A stretch of DNA of 64,000 bases from Arenibacter algicola (GCF_018860365.1 NZ_JAHKPO010000007.1:1-64000), one strand, 5' to 3'. Shown: positions 13,101 through 20,666, numbered from the stretch's first letter. Translations and numbers: made by a program. Notes: generated by a model from the sequence alone, not told the origin.

Positions 13101-16100
13101 AACCATCCGTAACTATAACCGTTGCCCCTATCGGCGTAGGCATCACCGGCATCTTTCTCGTAACCCGAAGGGGCTGCGGAGGCCGCATCCGAAAAATTAA
13201 CATTAACGGCAAAGTTATTTATGGGCTCCGTTATTTCCAGATTAATCGTCATTTCGGCGTTGGAATAGCCCATATCCGGTTGGTCAACAGCAAATAGTGT
13301 GGTGCTGTAGTTCCCTACTGGAAGATTGGGAAGGATACCCAATTCTAAAGTTCCCAACTGCGGGTCGGTGGGTAAAACCAACCATCCACCAGCATCGGGG
13401 TCATCTGAGAGCGTAATAGTTGGGTTGCCTGAATTTGCCGTAACTGTAACTGTCTGTGGGGCAATGTTTTCACCAACTGCACCGGAGAAATTAAGTACTG
13501 GTGTATCAAAAGTCAATGCAAGTGCAGGTTGCTCGGCATCAATTTCAAATGCTTTAAATAGAACTGTTATTGACTGATCAACTGCAGCATTGCGATGTGT
13601 TGTAAATATTCCGGCGAAATTTAAAGTTTCCGAAGGATTAGCTGTATCGTATGAAGTACCTGCAAAGTAGTTGGCCGGAACAGGAAAGAAATCTACTCCC
13701 TCTTCGGAAACCAAGATTTCGTTACCGCCCTCAAGCGTATAGTATCCTTTCACCGTATTGTTCACAGGATCCAATTCCATTCTCAAGGTAATCTCTCCAG
13801 TGTTGGAGGCTATATTAGGGGTATCTAGTTCCAAAAATGCCGTTTGTGTGGTATTTTGGTCCATATTCTCTACCTGTAACTGTACTTTTTTGGTAGTAGA
13901 AGTGCCTGTTTTTATAAGGGCCAATTTAATATAATGGTCCTCGTCTAGGCCGAACCAAATACCAGCCTGTTGGGCGCCATTCCCCGTACTGCCTGAAAAA
14001 TCCGGATTTTCCAAAGTTGATGAAATACTAAAAGTAGTAGTGGGGGTGGTTATACCTACTCCTAAGGCGTTCATTTGAGAATTGGTATTTGCACTACTTG
14101 GCGTTCCTTGGGAAGCCAACTGGCTATAAAAGATACCTTTGGTACTCGTTAGGGCCAAGCCTGAATTACTCTGAGAAATGAGGCTTGGTGCATAACCCAA
14201 TACATTGGGATCTGCAATTGCCACATCTTCCGATAATCTCTCACTAGGTTCCAAGACCATGGTCATACCAGATTGTGATAGATTGCCATTGTCCGTTGTA
14301 AAGTCAAGTGACAACGGTAGCGTGGTTTCAATTTGGTCACATGGCAAAGTACTAAGTGGACTACAGGGAAGCACTTCTACTGTATCGGTGACATCAATGG
14401 TAATAATTGCAGAATTAGTATTGGTGCCATCGCTTACTTCAACGGTCAAGACATATTGTGGTGTTGTGTCATAGTCAAGTGCCGTTAATAGTGTAATCTC
14501 TCCGCTGATACCATCAATGGCGAACTCTCCACCATCATTACCTGCTGTAATGGAATATGTAAAGGAGCCATCGTCCGTTGCTACAACGGTACCGACTACG
14601 CTATTTAGCGCTGCATCCTCAGCTACTGCAAAATTCTGGTCAACGATTACCGGCGGATTGTTCTCTTCTGAAACTGAGAAATAATCAAATGCGGTGTCAA
14701 AGCTTGCACCATTCCTATAGGTAGTATAAACTCCGGCAAAGCTTGCAGAACCATTTTCTATACTTAACTGTTTGCCGTCCAAGTATGCTTGGGGAAGGAC
14801 AAGATTATTATAGTTGGTCTTGGTGAGCTGAACAAATGCGCCATTGTCAATGGCATAATAGGCGGTCAGGGTTGATGCTATAGGGTCAATTAACAATCTT
14901 AATGTAACATCATTACCGGATACTCCTGCATTGGACAATGCAATTTGATCTGGTGAAGTACCTCCGTTTAGGGAAACTCCTCCAATTTCACGACGCATTT
15001 CAATATTGTCACCGTTCACATTCAGTTTTACGAAATTTTCATCGTCGATACCAAACCAGATTCCTGCCTGTGCCGAACCACCCCCTGTAGCGATACCTAA
15101 TAATTTGGTCTCTATAGTCAATGGTGTATTAATATTCTGCAATCCAACTCCCAAGGTATTCACTTGGGCATTGTTATCTACATAGGCAATCCCTTTAGAG
15201 GAGGTTAGCACTAGATTGGAATTGACAATATTTAGCTTTGAAGGCTCATAACCATTTATATCCGAGGTGCTGATAGGTAAATCTTCAGTAAGTCTATTTC
15301 CTGAATGAGGATCTGCCATAGTAAAGCCGGTACCATTTCCATTGTTGTCTATCAATCCTCCTTCAGAACCGTCAAATGCCAGGTTCAAGGGCAATGTTGT
15401 TACAATTTGATCACAAGGTAGGGTACTCAGTGGATTACAAGGTTCTATTTCAATTACATCCGAAATGTCTATTGTTACAATAGCGTCATCAGTTAGCTCC
15501 CCGTCAGAGACTTCTACTGTCAACAAATACTGATTGGTAGTCTCAAAATCAAGTGAGGTCAAAACCGTGATTTCCCCGGTTGTCTCGTTAATTCCAAATA
15601 CTGCACTTTCATTACCAGCGCTTATGCTGTAAACTAGGGTGCCATCGTCTGTTGCAATAACCGTTCCCACAACAGTATTTAAAGTGGCATCCTCTGCTAC
15701 CGAAAAAGTCTGATTATCTACAACGGGCGTTCCGTTGGCAGGGGAAGCTTCGGTGATAGTTACTTCCCAAACTTGGGTAGTGGTTTCATCCTCTGCGGTA
15801 ACCGTATAATTTATTGGAGTGCTGAAATCCTGTGAGATATCAGATAGTGGTGATATGGTAGCACCGTCGGACAAGGTTATCGTAGGCGTTAAGGTTAGAC
15901 CTGTACCGTTAGGAACTTCAAGAGTCACTGTATGGTTATCAGTGTCAATGTTTGCTGTTGCAGTATCTTCAGTTAATACAAAGGTTAGAATATCTGTCTC
16001 GATTGATCTTGGATCTGTTGTTTGCGAGATAACTGCAGAATTGATTTTAGTATTATTGGCCAGAGGATTATCTGCATCAATAGTCAACTTGCCATCCAAT

Positions 16101-19100
16101 ACTTGCACCACAACGGTTCCAGTAGTAAAACGTCCAAGGTCACCATTTGGCAAATCGGAATCTACATCATATATATCAATGGCAGTTGTTCCCTCCACGC
16201 TTATAAAATGGTCTGGGGTCTCATTTAGGTTGCCATCTTGATTTGGATCTCCAACACTAATGGCAACTTCGTACCAACCGTTGGGTACTTCAATTTCCCA
16301 AACACCTTCATTGGCTCTGTTACCTGTCCAACTTCCAATGTCGTTACCTTGAAAATGGACCAGGGTCTGCTGTGATAAATCCAATCCAGGATATGAACCA
16401 CGATTACGGCCAACGCCATTGCTCGGTGTTGTCAGGTCTATTGGCTGGCCATCGGATAGTTTGATCCAACCATAGGTAAGACCGCCTTCATTGGCGCCAT
16501 AGGGTAATCCATAATCTTTAACATACCCCGTGGGTGGAGTTGTAGCGGCATCCTGAAAATTCACTCTATAGGGAAAGGAAGTAACAACCAATGGCGCTTC
16601 CACCGTCACCTCTTGAATTGCAGCGGAACTCGTAAGACCCTGGTCATCCGTTACCGTTAAAGATATTGTGTATGTGCCCGCAGTGGGATATTCATAGGAC
16701 AGGGTTGCACCATTTGCGGTGTCACCATTTCCAAAATCCCAATCATAGGCAGCAATAGAACCATCGTCCTGAGAGGCAGTAGCATCCAAATCAACGGTTA
16801 AATCCGAAATAGAAGTAGTGAAACTTGCATTTGGCACATTGTTCATTAATTCGGTGACTACCTCTGAATAATCAGTGCTCAAGCGAATAGGACCAATTTT
16901 CCCTGTATTGTTGGGTGAAGTGGAACCGATAAAGATACGTCCCAATTTCGGCGTTCCGGAAGTGGAGTGATCTGTTGTTGCCGTAAGCCATGAATTGTCA
17001 CCTTCCGTTAGGGTAGGAGACAAAGTATATTGGTATGTTATGGTCCCTATGCCATCCCATACACCTCTTACAACAAATTGTAATAATTGGTCTTCATTAA
17101 GCACTTGCTCGCCGGCGTTGGAATTTGCACCACCTAAACCTAATCTAGCTTTTATATTTCCGTCGTATCTACCTATAATCTGTCGGATCCATTGGTCGCC
17201 CGGTGCATCGTCGTCTACTCGTATAGCGACACGGACCCTATTTAAATTTCCAGTTCCTATTTCGGAGAACTTAAAATAGGTTCCAAAATAGAAAGGAACA
17301 TTGGCAATAAGGTCGGCAGGATTATTTACAAGGGTTAAATAATCTATCGTAGTGTTCAGATTTTCTATATTCAAGGAGTGGGTGGTGCCACTTGTAAGAC
17401 CTTCTGCTACAACAGGGGCATCGGGCAGCTCAACACCGCTGGTATTATTGACCTCAGGAGTCCAGGCTCCACCAGAAACGACTTTAAGATTGCCTGGAGT
17501 GTATGTGAAATTCTCGATATAGGAAAAAGAGGTGGTCGGGGCTTCAAATTCATCCACCACAGTAATGGAAATATCTTGGGTAATTGAAAGACTTCCTGAG
17601 TCCGTAACAGTTACCTGTATATCGTATACATTATCGGCATTGGAGTCTGCTGGCACCTCAAAATCGGGTGCTATTACGAATGTAACTACTCCAGTACTCG
17701 CATCAATATCAAATTGTCCATCATCATTACCTCCACTAAAGGAAAAAGTCAGGCCTGAGCCTTCTGAATCGTTATCGTCAGTGGCATCCACATCAATAGC
17801 CGCTGTCTGATTTTCTGCAACCTCTATGGTATTCGCTGTTGTTATTTGAGGTGCTGCGTTGAGAGGCGCAGCCTCGGTCACTGTCACTGCCCATAGCTGG
17901 GATGTGCCATCCTGGGCCGTTACAGTGTAATCAGCTGGGTTCGTGAAATCATTGGACACACCCGTATCAGGATTTATCGTTGCATTATCTGAAATAGTTA
18001 TGGTTGGGACAAGGTCGGTAATATCAGTGCCGTTGTTTACTTCGATGGTCACAGTATAGTTGCCTGCGTCAATAGTGGCGTCACCGGTTTGTTCCGCCAA
18101 GGCGAAAGTCAATATGTCGTTCTCGTTACTTTGTACCGCTGGCAATATTTCAATAGCCTGTACTATAGCTTTATTGGTAGATGCTAAAAAATCTATATTC
18201 AGTTCGCCATCCAGCACTTCTACTTCAAAACTCAATAGAGCCAAAGTCCCTTGGCCGTAGGTAGCAAAAAGATCTAAGTCGTCTACAACGGTGTTCCCTT
18301 CTATAGAAACATCAAAAACCCTTGCGCCAGCGGTATCAAAGTAATTCTCTAAACTATGAATAGCTATAGTGTAGTTGCCATTGGCAATGGGAAAATTATA
18401 ACTAAATTCCGTGCCGAACCTCCTAGGATGGTAGAGCTCGGTATGACCGCCTGCGACGGTATAGGGCGTATTGGATGTTTCAGTAGGCTGTGTCTCCACT
18501 AAATAACCCGGAGTCTCCGCGATATATAGATCCGAATCTTTCGTATAGTCTTGTCCAAAAACGTTCATGCGGAAAGGTGCCGTAATTTCTGAAACGGTAA
18601 CAGCCGTTGCCGTTAAATCAGCATCTAATTCTGCGGGGATAAAACCCTTGGCTGTGGCAATTATTTTGTTATTTCTGGTATCGCCTACTGCCAAGTTGGT
18701 AGCGTCTATTGCGAAATCAAAAAGGCCTATAGTATTGGTCGTGGGAATAGTCAGCCAATCATTGGATCCTGTGATATTCTTATCAACGGCATTTATATTG
18801 TCATTGATTGTTAAGCTAATATTGGTTGCTCCAGCACCGGAAAGCGTACTGGAAAAAGTGCTTGAAGTACCAGCTTCTAAAGCTTCGCTAATGGAGTTTG
18901 GTGAGAAAGTAAGAACACCATTTACAGGAGTCCCCGTACTTTCAACTACATCAATATGTGTAATCTTGGAGTTAAAGCCCCCAACACCGTTCATTGTCAT
19001 AAATCCATCGGTCACTTCAACAATCATGGTTTCAACCACTGTTTGACCTGGATTGGGGACAAAAGCGGGAATAATAGTATAACCCTCAATGGTGGCACTA

Positions 19101-20464
19101 TGTCTACTGTCAATATTATTTACATCTTTATCACCTAGACCGATGGTAACTGCATAGGTGCCATTGGGAATTTCAAGTTCCCAAATTACTTCATTGCCTC
19201 TAGGTTGTCCTGCCCAGGATTGGTTGCCACCTGTATTGGACATGATATTATCACCTTGAAAGTGCATTAAGGTTCCTTCTAATTTTTCTTGGTCCGAAGC
19301 TCCAGAATAAGTTGTGGTTATTCTATTTCTGCCTGCACCTCCAGTTGCCCCGGAACCACCATTGTTGGCAGCTTCGTTGGATATGTCTGCCGGCGTAGTC
19401 CCATCGGAAGCCAGTTTCCAGCCATATTCATAGTTTTCCGTGCCTATGGTAACACTAGAATTCCCAAATGCTTTACCATAATCTGCGAGGTAACCGGCAG
19501 GTGGTGTTGTAAAACTTGGATTGTTTTGAAAGTTAATATGCGCTATGAAAGGAGTGATGTCTTCCGTCACAGAAAATGAATTGTATGAAATATCCATAGA
19601 GCCTCCCGTAGCCCTTCTGGTAGAGGTCATTATTCCGGCAAATGTTAGATTATTTGTGCCTATATTGTTATCGTGATCAATTCCATTGAGAAATGAATCT
19701 GGAGCTGTTAAAACATCGGTTCCCGACTGCGCCACTTGAATTTCGCTACCACCGTCCAAACTGTAAAATCCCCTTACCGAATTATCGGAGGGGTCAATGG
19801 AAATACGAAAACTTATTTGTGATACTCCGCTTGTATTAAAGTTGCCCGTATTTAATTCCGTTATAATCAAATTCGCAGCATTATTGGGGTCGGTCTGTTC
19901 CAGTGCAAACTGAATCTTTTGCTGGGTAGCATTTGCTTTTACCACGACCAACTTGGCAAAATTATTTTCATTTAATCCAAACCATATTCCTGCCTGTTGT
20001 GAACCGTTAGTAGCTGTACCATTAAGACTACCTGTAAAATTTGGCTGATCAATGACTGCTGAAATATCGATGACGTTGGAAGCGGCTTGAAACCCTACCC
20101 CAAGGGCATTGATCTGGGAATTTGTAAAGGTGCTGTTTGGAGATCCGGAAAGTTGACTGTAATTTATTCCGTTGGTGGCAGTAACGTTTAGAACCCCACT
20201 GGAAAGGGAAAGATTCTGGGCTACCAGACCGGGAACATCGTCATCATTAATGGCCTCGTCTCCAGTTAATACAGTGGAAGGTGGATCGACCATTGTGAAA
20301 CCGGTAGACAGAATACCTCCTTGGTTTCCATTAAAATTTAAATTTACTGGCAGAGTAACTCCCACCTCGTTACAATCCAATGTGCTTAGATCGGAGCAAG
20401 GAGTTTGACTAAATGCGAGTAAGGAAAAAAGAAAAAGAATAGGGAGTAGGGTAATTTTTCTCAT
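1..20464 (-). CDS. Giant secreted multidomain surface protein (PKD, malectin-like, LamG-like, propeller modules), C-terminus outside window
   Basis: One minus-strand frame stays open from ATG at 20464 to the window edge, giving at least 6,821 residues. Residues 1-20 (MRKITLLPILFLFSLLAFSQ) are a signal peptide. Modules I read in order, with approximate residues: LamG/ConA-like 21-302, malectin-like 304-507, BACON-like 515-625, second malectin-like to 775, cadherin-like 870-975, ConA-like to 1200, PKD 1206-1289, malectin-like to 1480, further cadherin-like and LamG-like modules (1676-1929, 2034-2309), malectin-like, Ig-like, sugar-dehydrogenase-like propeller 2722-3189, choice-of-anchor-like, then a similar series with LamG-like 3492-3742 and propeller 4046-4526. 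The rest is Ig-like, cadherin-like, PKD pairs, two malectin modules (5922-6089, 6259-6426), PKD, DUF1349-like ConA 6515-6711 and PKD. A role in cell-surface glycan binding or adhesion is inferred. Export through the type IX system is likely for the family but its C-terminal signal is not visible here. Confidence 0.93.
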   Translation of the reverse strand, partial: MRKITLLPILFLFSLLAFSQTPCSDLSTLDCNEVGVTLPVNLNFNGNQGGILSTGFTMVDPPSTVLTGDEAINDDDVPGLVAQNLSLSSGVLNVTATNGINYSQLSGSPNSTFTNSQINALGVGFQAASNVIDISAVIDQPNFTGSLNGTATNGSQQAGIWFGLNENNFAKLVVVKANATQQKIQFALEQTDPNNAANLIITELNTGNFNTSGVSQISFRISIDPSDNSVRGFYSLDGGSEIQVAQSGTDVLTAPDSFLNGIDHDNNIGTNNLTFAGIMTSTRRATGGSMDISYNSFSVTEDITPFIAHINFQNNPSFTTPPAGYLADYGKAFGNSSVTIGTENYEYGWKLASDGTTPADISNEAANNGGSGATGGAGRNRITTTYSGASDQEKLEGTLMHFQGDNIMSNTGGNQSWAGQPRGNEVIWELEIPNGTYAVTIGLGDKDVNNIDSRHSATIEGYTIIPAFVPNPGQTVVETMIVEVTDGFMTMNGVGGFNSKITHIDVVESTGTPVNGVLTFSPNSISEALEAGTSSTFSSTLSGAGATNISLTINDNINAVDKNITGSNDWLTIPTTNTIGLFDFAIDATNLAVGDTRNNKIIATAKGFIPAELDADLTATAVTVSEITAPFRMNVFGQDYTKDSDLYIAETPGYLVETQPTETSNTPYTVAGGHTELYHPRRFGTEFSYNFPIANGNYTIAIHSLENYFDTAGARVFDVSIEGNTVVDDLDLFATYGQGTLALLSFEVEVLDGELNIDFLASTNKAIVQAIEILPAVQSNENDILTFALAEQTGDATIDAGNYTVTIEVNNGTDITDLVPTITISDNATINPDTGVSNDFTNPADYTVTAQDGTSQLWAVTVTEAAPLNAAPQITTANTIEVAENQTAAIDVDATDDNDSEGSGLTFSFSGGNDDGQFDIDASTGVVTFVIAPDFEVPADSNADNVYDIQVTVTDSGSLSITQDISITVVDEFEAPTTSFSYIENFTYTPGNLKVVSGGAWTPEVNNTSGVELPDAPVVAEGLTSGTTHSLNIENLNTTIDYLTLVNNPADLIANVPFYFGTYFKFSEIGTGNLNRVRVAIRVDDDAPGDQWIRQIIGRYDGNIKARLGLGGANSNAGEQVLNEDQLLQFVVRGVWDGIGTITYQYTLSPTLTEGDNSWLTATTDHSTSGTPKLGRIFIGSTSPNNTGKIGPIRLSTDYSEVVTELMNNVPNASFTTSISDLTVDLDATASQDDGSIAAYDWDFGNGDTANGATLSYEYPTAGTYTISLTVTDDQGLTSSAAIQEVTVEAPLVVTSFPYRVNFQDAATTPPTGYVKDYGLPYGANEGGLTYGWIKLSDGQPIDLTTPSNGVGRNRGSYPGLDLSQQTLVHFQGNDIGSWTGNRANEGVWEIEVPNGWYEVAISVGDPNQDGNLNETPDHFISVEGTTAIDIYDVDSDLPNGDLGRFTTGTVVVQVLDGKLTIDADNPLANNTKINSAVISQTTDPRSIETDILTFVLTEDTATANIDTDNHTVTLEVPNGTGLTLTPTITLSDGATISPLSDISQDFSTPINYTVTAEDETTTQVWEVTITEASPANGTPVVDNQTFSVAEDATLNTVVGTVIATDDGTLVYSISAGNESAVFGINETTGEITVLTSLDFETTNQYLLTVEVSDGELTDDAIVTIDISDVIEIEPCNPLSTLPCDQIVTTLPLNLAFDGSEGGLIDNNGNGTGFTMADPHSGNRLTEDLPISTSDINGYEPSKLNIVNSNLVLTSSKGIAYVDNNAQVNTLGVGLQNINTPLTIETKLLGIATGGGSAQAGIWFGIDDENFVKLNVNGDNIEMRREIGGVSLNGGTSPDQIALSNAGVSGNDVTLRLLIDPIASTLTAYYAIDNGAFVQLTKTNYNNLVLPQAYLDGKQLSIENGSASFAGVYTTYRNGASFDTAFDYFSVSEENNPPVIVDQNFAVAEDAALNSVVGTVVATDDGSFTYSITAGNDGGEFAIDGISGEITLLTALDYDTTPQYVLTVEVSDGTNTNSAIITIDVTDTVEVLPCSPLSTLPCDQIETTLPLSLDFTTDNGNLSQSGMTMVLEPSERLSEDVAIADPNVLGYAPSLISQSNSGLALTSTKGIFYSQLASQGTPSSANTNSQMNALGVGITTPTTTFSISSTLENPDFSGSTGNGAQQAGIWFGLDEDHYIKLALIKTGTSTTKKVQLQVENMDQNTTQTAFLELDTPNIASNTGEITLRMELDPVNNTVKGYYTLEGGNEILVSEEGVDFFPVPANYFAGTSYDTANPSETLNFAGIFTTHRNAAVDQSITVLFKAFEIDAEQPALALTFDTPVLNFSGAVGENIAPQTVTVTANSGNPTITLSDDPDAGGWLVLPTDPQLGTLELGILPNLPVGNYSTTLFAVDQPDMGYSNAEMTINLEITEPINNFAVNVNFSDAASAAPSGYEKDAGDAYADRGNGYSYGWLDANTSAPADLTKNGRNREITGVSDLNNTLIHLQYGNVSTNAANGYLPDAKWEIEVPNGSYLVTVFVGDPTVDNPAANIPAHRINAEGVNLVDNYIPTGAIGSSTRFTSGSATVNVTDGRLTIDPLNGGHNTKINSIQIVSTTTAIQTPRVAGVTPSDGAINVSVTPTISANELFLPNFDNEGNAGVDNTTITTTTVKLFKQGNTTPIGASVNGTGGGDAINLAPNQPLEANTTYVLVIDGVLDLVGEPFEFFTSSFTTGSGNTGPVTDLDNVAFTNAGAVANNGGANGAGYSTLTIGPDGKLYGLVINGDIHRWSINTDGTLANKEILNTWKSAAQGNYSSRTTVGLTFDPAATANNLIAYITHDSGGLNNAPAWDGNLSRLTGANLEVHDLILTNLPRSKKDHLTNSMDFKDGEPRVIYFNQGSNSAAGAPDNAWGNRKERLLSGAALRLDLDKLPESQWPLNVKTTMDPVAINNVNVNSPTLTSTVATYTEDGQTFADDGTYNPFYVNAPLTLFATGIRNAYDLVWHSNGQLYIPTNGTAGGSNAPASINGTRRPDGTFYDHSNPLYPVIPSSNGNNVQRDWLFRVDPNSSLGFYGHPNPLLGQFVLNRGDADVNNSAYNGVEADINYRGAAFDFEFNKSPNGVIEYRSNAENGNLQGALLVVRYSGSSDIIALVPDGPNGDILTYKAGIPGFTGFTDPLDLVEDVSNGNIYVSDYARNEIVLLKPSNQAAPTPLIVLNTDEVIGDAIANSGTFTQEVLFSNLGNASLTNIQAELTGANAGEFTVVGMPSSINSQNSASFDVLFTPTSNGPKVAQLTITGTNAEPVVISLNGLGKTGTGGNNEPSLQWILDTHLGAGTVNVGDTNTATNLIDLPNGSTYNDLLGDEVALQQFERAIDAPVTLELLSVYGPTTSNPVVAFGWYNSGNAASTNELFTVTNSPTSNGQTLNAPITGVAEFDPGVESFGFYSRWPAFNNRQLFSEDALNTFTGAIPHHVRVYELPGESNAYIIATEEHISGFDYQDIVVIARNIRPVGGTPVVACSPISTLDCIELEAALPFSLDFDGAEGGLANTGFTMVDNPSARLAEDGAVFNANVPGFEPGQINFSNGNLLLTANKGIAFSSNSSSTEVNSQINTLGVGIDADDYGNFSITTTIINPYTDSTNNSEQAGIWFGLNEDNFVKLIANGASQIELRSEVNAVSNNVDQVIDVVPNLNASTVQLRLYVDIDNNELAAFYSLNGGAELELGSLPLPNVYVNGNTAYDNLSFAGVFATKRREAAATEVVYTISDFAITPDNIPVAFEPININFSLPEDVPPTGYLVDSGLGFGDRGNTYSYGWLTTNGLTPLDLSQNVRNRNVTNVDILRNTLLHMQYGNVGGSTGVLTEGIWEIEVPNGNYNVTVGVGDPNIDGQEGTEPFHSINIEGINAIDRYSPTGAVGASTRFTSGSATVTVTDGRLTIDASGGFNTKINSLTITQDGTITQPFFANVTPANNSNNVAITDFQINVEVVTPVGYELDKATLAGNINLYEVTNAGEVLVPSNSNDTGGGDAITLTPLSSLKTFTTYTFRLTSNIEANVVGDINDRLPFMPFESQFTTGDEDVVVNLDLTGVEFFKVEGGPLLGEGTTNQRFSSLVIGPDGKLYASTIGNFNSDGKIYRWDMATDGTLENLEILSPQLQGAAHPVSGPRNNNDRLIIGLVFDPASTADNLIAYVTHSAASITDGPEWDGILSKLTGPTLSNVEDLIIHLPRSGKDHLTNSIVFDPQGNLYINQGSNSAGGEPDPNWVNRPERLLSAAVLKVDFNKMPSTLPLSAFTTDNIGIINSASSASLTMSDGSYNPYATNSPLTIYATGIRNAYDLVWHSNGWLYIPTNGTAGNNNNSPNSPSTANYDLARRIDGLTTIPFAPALNGGETQKDWLFKTQGGSYHGHPNPYRGEFVLNHGGAPYSGLPGQEETSYTDVAKYPDNLGPDPNYREPAYDFGKNKSPNGAIEYQSNAFGGKLKGLLMVVRFSGQDDLLVMQPKPNGDIANTNGDVTGLGGFDDPLDVVEDPRTGNMYISEYDRDNNGTPKLTLLRATVPAVLGPEIAATPDELIFEMTVNNEGSNTDTKVVTITNDGNAVLNISSASITGAYADQFENVVPSGAISLNPGENQDYTVTFAPDLNGSNLGYQQASLTIVSNDAVNPTFEVGLHGLKKAGFEGGQEPALQDVVDALGIGINVGWPSLSSSTNPDPVGDEVEVELWVKAGDGPVNVTPVGRYSPQEELPFGWYTNNGGVTHHEIGILASGLANAQTLFPPVGSGDSSFDPEGAVFGFYVESETFGRFNYTEDAINTGIAHRTRIYPMTDREGNPIENSYLITFEDATNGDYQDYMFIIDNVFPFEDGTLVLNFDEQNIDFVASRNQEDVPAQQLTLFGNGGVTAGQINLTASEDWVVLPTDFELNSPFDLGIDATGLALGTYEATITATAPNYLDAVINVSLRITNELVYTYQFNFQDPDDIETSPVGYVDDIGMPYGTQSTSLGDMTFGWVDPGTFIPADASVNARNRNNGSNDNALLKTFTIIGHSSSVTYPQLDWVVNVPNGTYSVNISVGDPDFTDSNHVLDVNGVTIVDYNQENDAPDDYSNFEETKLVDVIDGTLRLSLGTGGVNAKPNYIRLAPFDSSLIPPTIVANFDGNNSATNTYRGSVQVSLEAIDESNSGGIARLEYVLDGNATAIYTDPLDITTEGTHTLIVSAEDNNGNTSEKTFNFTIETPTGALLAIENMTKVPGTDRGFPADDYYTFHRLGSLGQALVHDANVMRLNNTGTGDLVVTAINLSDSNDYTFELLDATGTSASLPINIAAGSYADLDITFIGTTGTGSNGIFVESIEIVSNADNALENKATLHGAYSPQPEGGDEINAQEVFDAFGFQTSMLSIVNDEGTIVPPNTKTTNPSSNYPVAANIDAGYEGDMILSSNFVQADPSKPVIGIQLSALHGGPSSNGAQFVAVGGTNTVGGINFSHNASYYQTLLPKNNGGVINYDTANNISGAFRIAVSGYLTSGGNNINGNRPDLLGARVYKVIDHNGNVIPNEYIVLQDFVQGGCGAGSANCDWNDNTFYFINIRPEGVPSAQPIEDLLVNVDELFNVDVNQYFDNGYPGNTLDFTATSNGSALPSWMSYNSITGVLQGTAPLGTTGSFSILLEAEDANGLTASTTLVVNINEPPVAVDDEAVTEKNLAINLDQLLSNDSEPNGEDILIVSVDTPQNGTAELNSEGTEVLYTPNNDYFGPDSFTYTIEDESGLTATANVLITVNEENQAPLAIISTNINEGPAALVVAFDGSGSTDDKNDIVGYLWDFGDGSANSNDMIAEHTYTSAGVYTASLSVTDSEGLFNTATVTITVSTPPNTNPVAVATATRGSSALQFNFNGAGSNDAEGDLTYAWDFGDGTPLATGVSPTHTYAVSGIYTVRLTVTDEGALTDSTTITVDTQEPVIGDFALRINAGGPEVSYDGDVYTADQYFTGGKTYTNTSATVPALYQTERSASPPTFGYEIPLANGEYRVTLHFAEIFFGANGGGTLGTAQRIFDVVMEGNTILDDFDINAAVGPQTVTTRTFDVVVEDGILNLGFDATAPDGVNQPKLSAIEIFGLAEPNIAPTAVATASPLTGTAPLEVSFDGSGSSDDKGIESYLWNFDIDQATSSTETATYTFDTAGVYSVTLTVTDAEGESDTETIEINVTEPINTDPIAVASADVLNGIAPMEVNFDGSGSSDTEGNLSYLWDFGDGTPISNVVSPTHTFATNGVYTVTLTVTDEGQLTDSATLTITVDNPITGDFVLRINAGGPELSHDGNVFSADQNFVGGKTYTNTSATVPALYQTERSASPPTFGYEIPLANGEYRVTLHFAEIYFGANGGGTLGTAQRIFDVVMEGSTILDDFDINAAVGPQTITTRTFDVVVEDGILNLGFDATAPDGVNQPKLSAIEIFGLAEPNIAPTAVATATPLIGTTPLEVNFNGSGSSDPENPNGLVYAWDFGNGDTSSATNPVYTYTTVGSFTATLTVTDPEGLQDTASVTITVDEDVVVDCAPVPSPWTNSDIGNVAANGEACFDNGRFEVKASGADIFGGADEFHYVYQELQGDGEIIAQLMSLEQTNGWAKAGVMMRSDLDANSAMAMMIMSPNPNSVGGPGYSFQHRPTKGANMGSGNFTAPALAPGGFPHYLRLVRSGNAFTAYVSETNGSWLQIGSASIPMGQSIFVGLATTSHNDGVLTNAVYENVQVIGNVEENEAPTAVATATPLTGTAPLEVNFNGSGSSDPENPNGLVYAWDFGNGDTSSATNPVYTYTTVGSFTATLTVTDPEGLQDTASVTITVDEDVVVDCAPVPSPWTNSDIGN
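1180..2691 (-). repeat. Duplicated malectin-like module, 1011-bp offset
   Basis: Bases about 1180-1680 match about 2191-2691 at high identity; the shared stretch beginning tgttaggttcggctag starts at 1201 and again at 2212. The offset of 1011 bp is 337 codons, so the frame is kept. The unit encodes a malectin-like domain with motifs RINAGGPE, FGYEIPLANGEY and LHFAEI, followed by the start of a PKD domain. The flanking PKD domains are clearly more diverged, so the copied unit is centred on the malectin module. Confidence 0.9.
5940..14365 (-). repeat. Two paralogous super-blocks (LamG, malectin, Ig, propeller, anchor) within the giant gene
   Basis: Two consecutive blocks of about 4 kb, roughly 14365-9995 and 9990-5940, carry the same module order: LamG-like, malectin-like, Ig-like, sugar-dehydrogenase-like propeller, choice-of-anchor-D-like, then a domain with repeated FGWY and DYQD motifs. 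Their protein sequences are clearly paralogous (for example IRNAYDLVWHSNG plus LYIPTNGTAG in both propellers) but much diverged at DNA level. The first block has an extra BACON-like module between LamG and malectin. This indicates an older block duplication than the C-terminal repeats. Confidence 0.8.
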
Positions 20465-20647
20465 AATACGGCGTAAAAGAAATTGATTGAATATGGTGTT
20501 GGAATATATATAGGCGAAATGAAGACTATCCTGGGATCGGAGTCTTAATTCGGAACTAAAAAAGCGTACGGAAAAACATGGAGCAAAGTCCATGGAAAGC
20601 AGTTTGTATAATTTTCTGCTAAAGTAATTTCTAATCATTCAAAATGG

Positions 20648-20666
20648 TTTGGTTATTAAAACCAAA
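20648..20666. promoter_or_regulatory. Inverted repeat upstream of the giant gene
   Basis: TTTGGTT, five bases, then AACCAAA form a perfect 7-bp inverted repeat about 185 bp upstream of the giant gene start. It could be an operator or a weak hairpin. No T-run follows, and no regulator can be assigned. Confidence 0.3.

Noticed and set aside
18567-19046. 159-codon plus-strand open frame over the giant gene
   Set aside because: Also antisense to coding sequence with a clear protein domain (BACON-like); the hydrophobic content is an antisense artefact.
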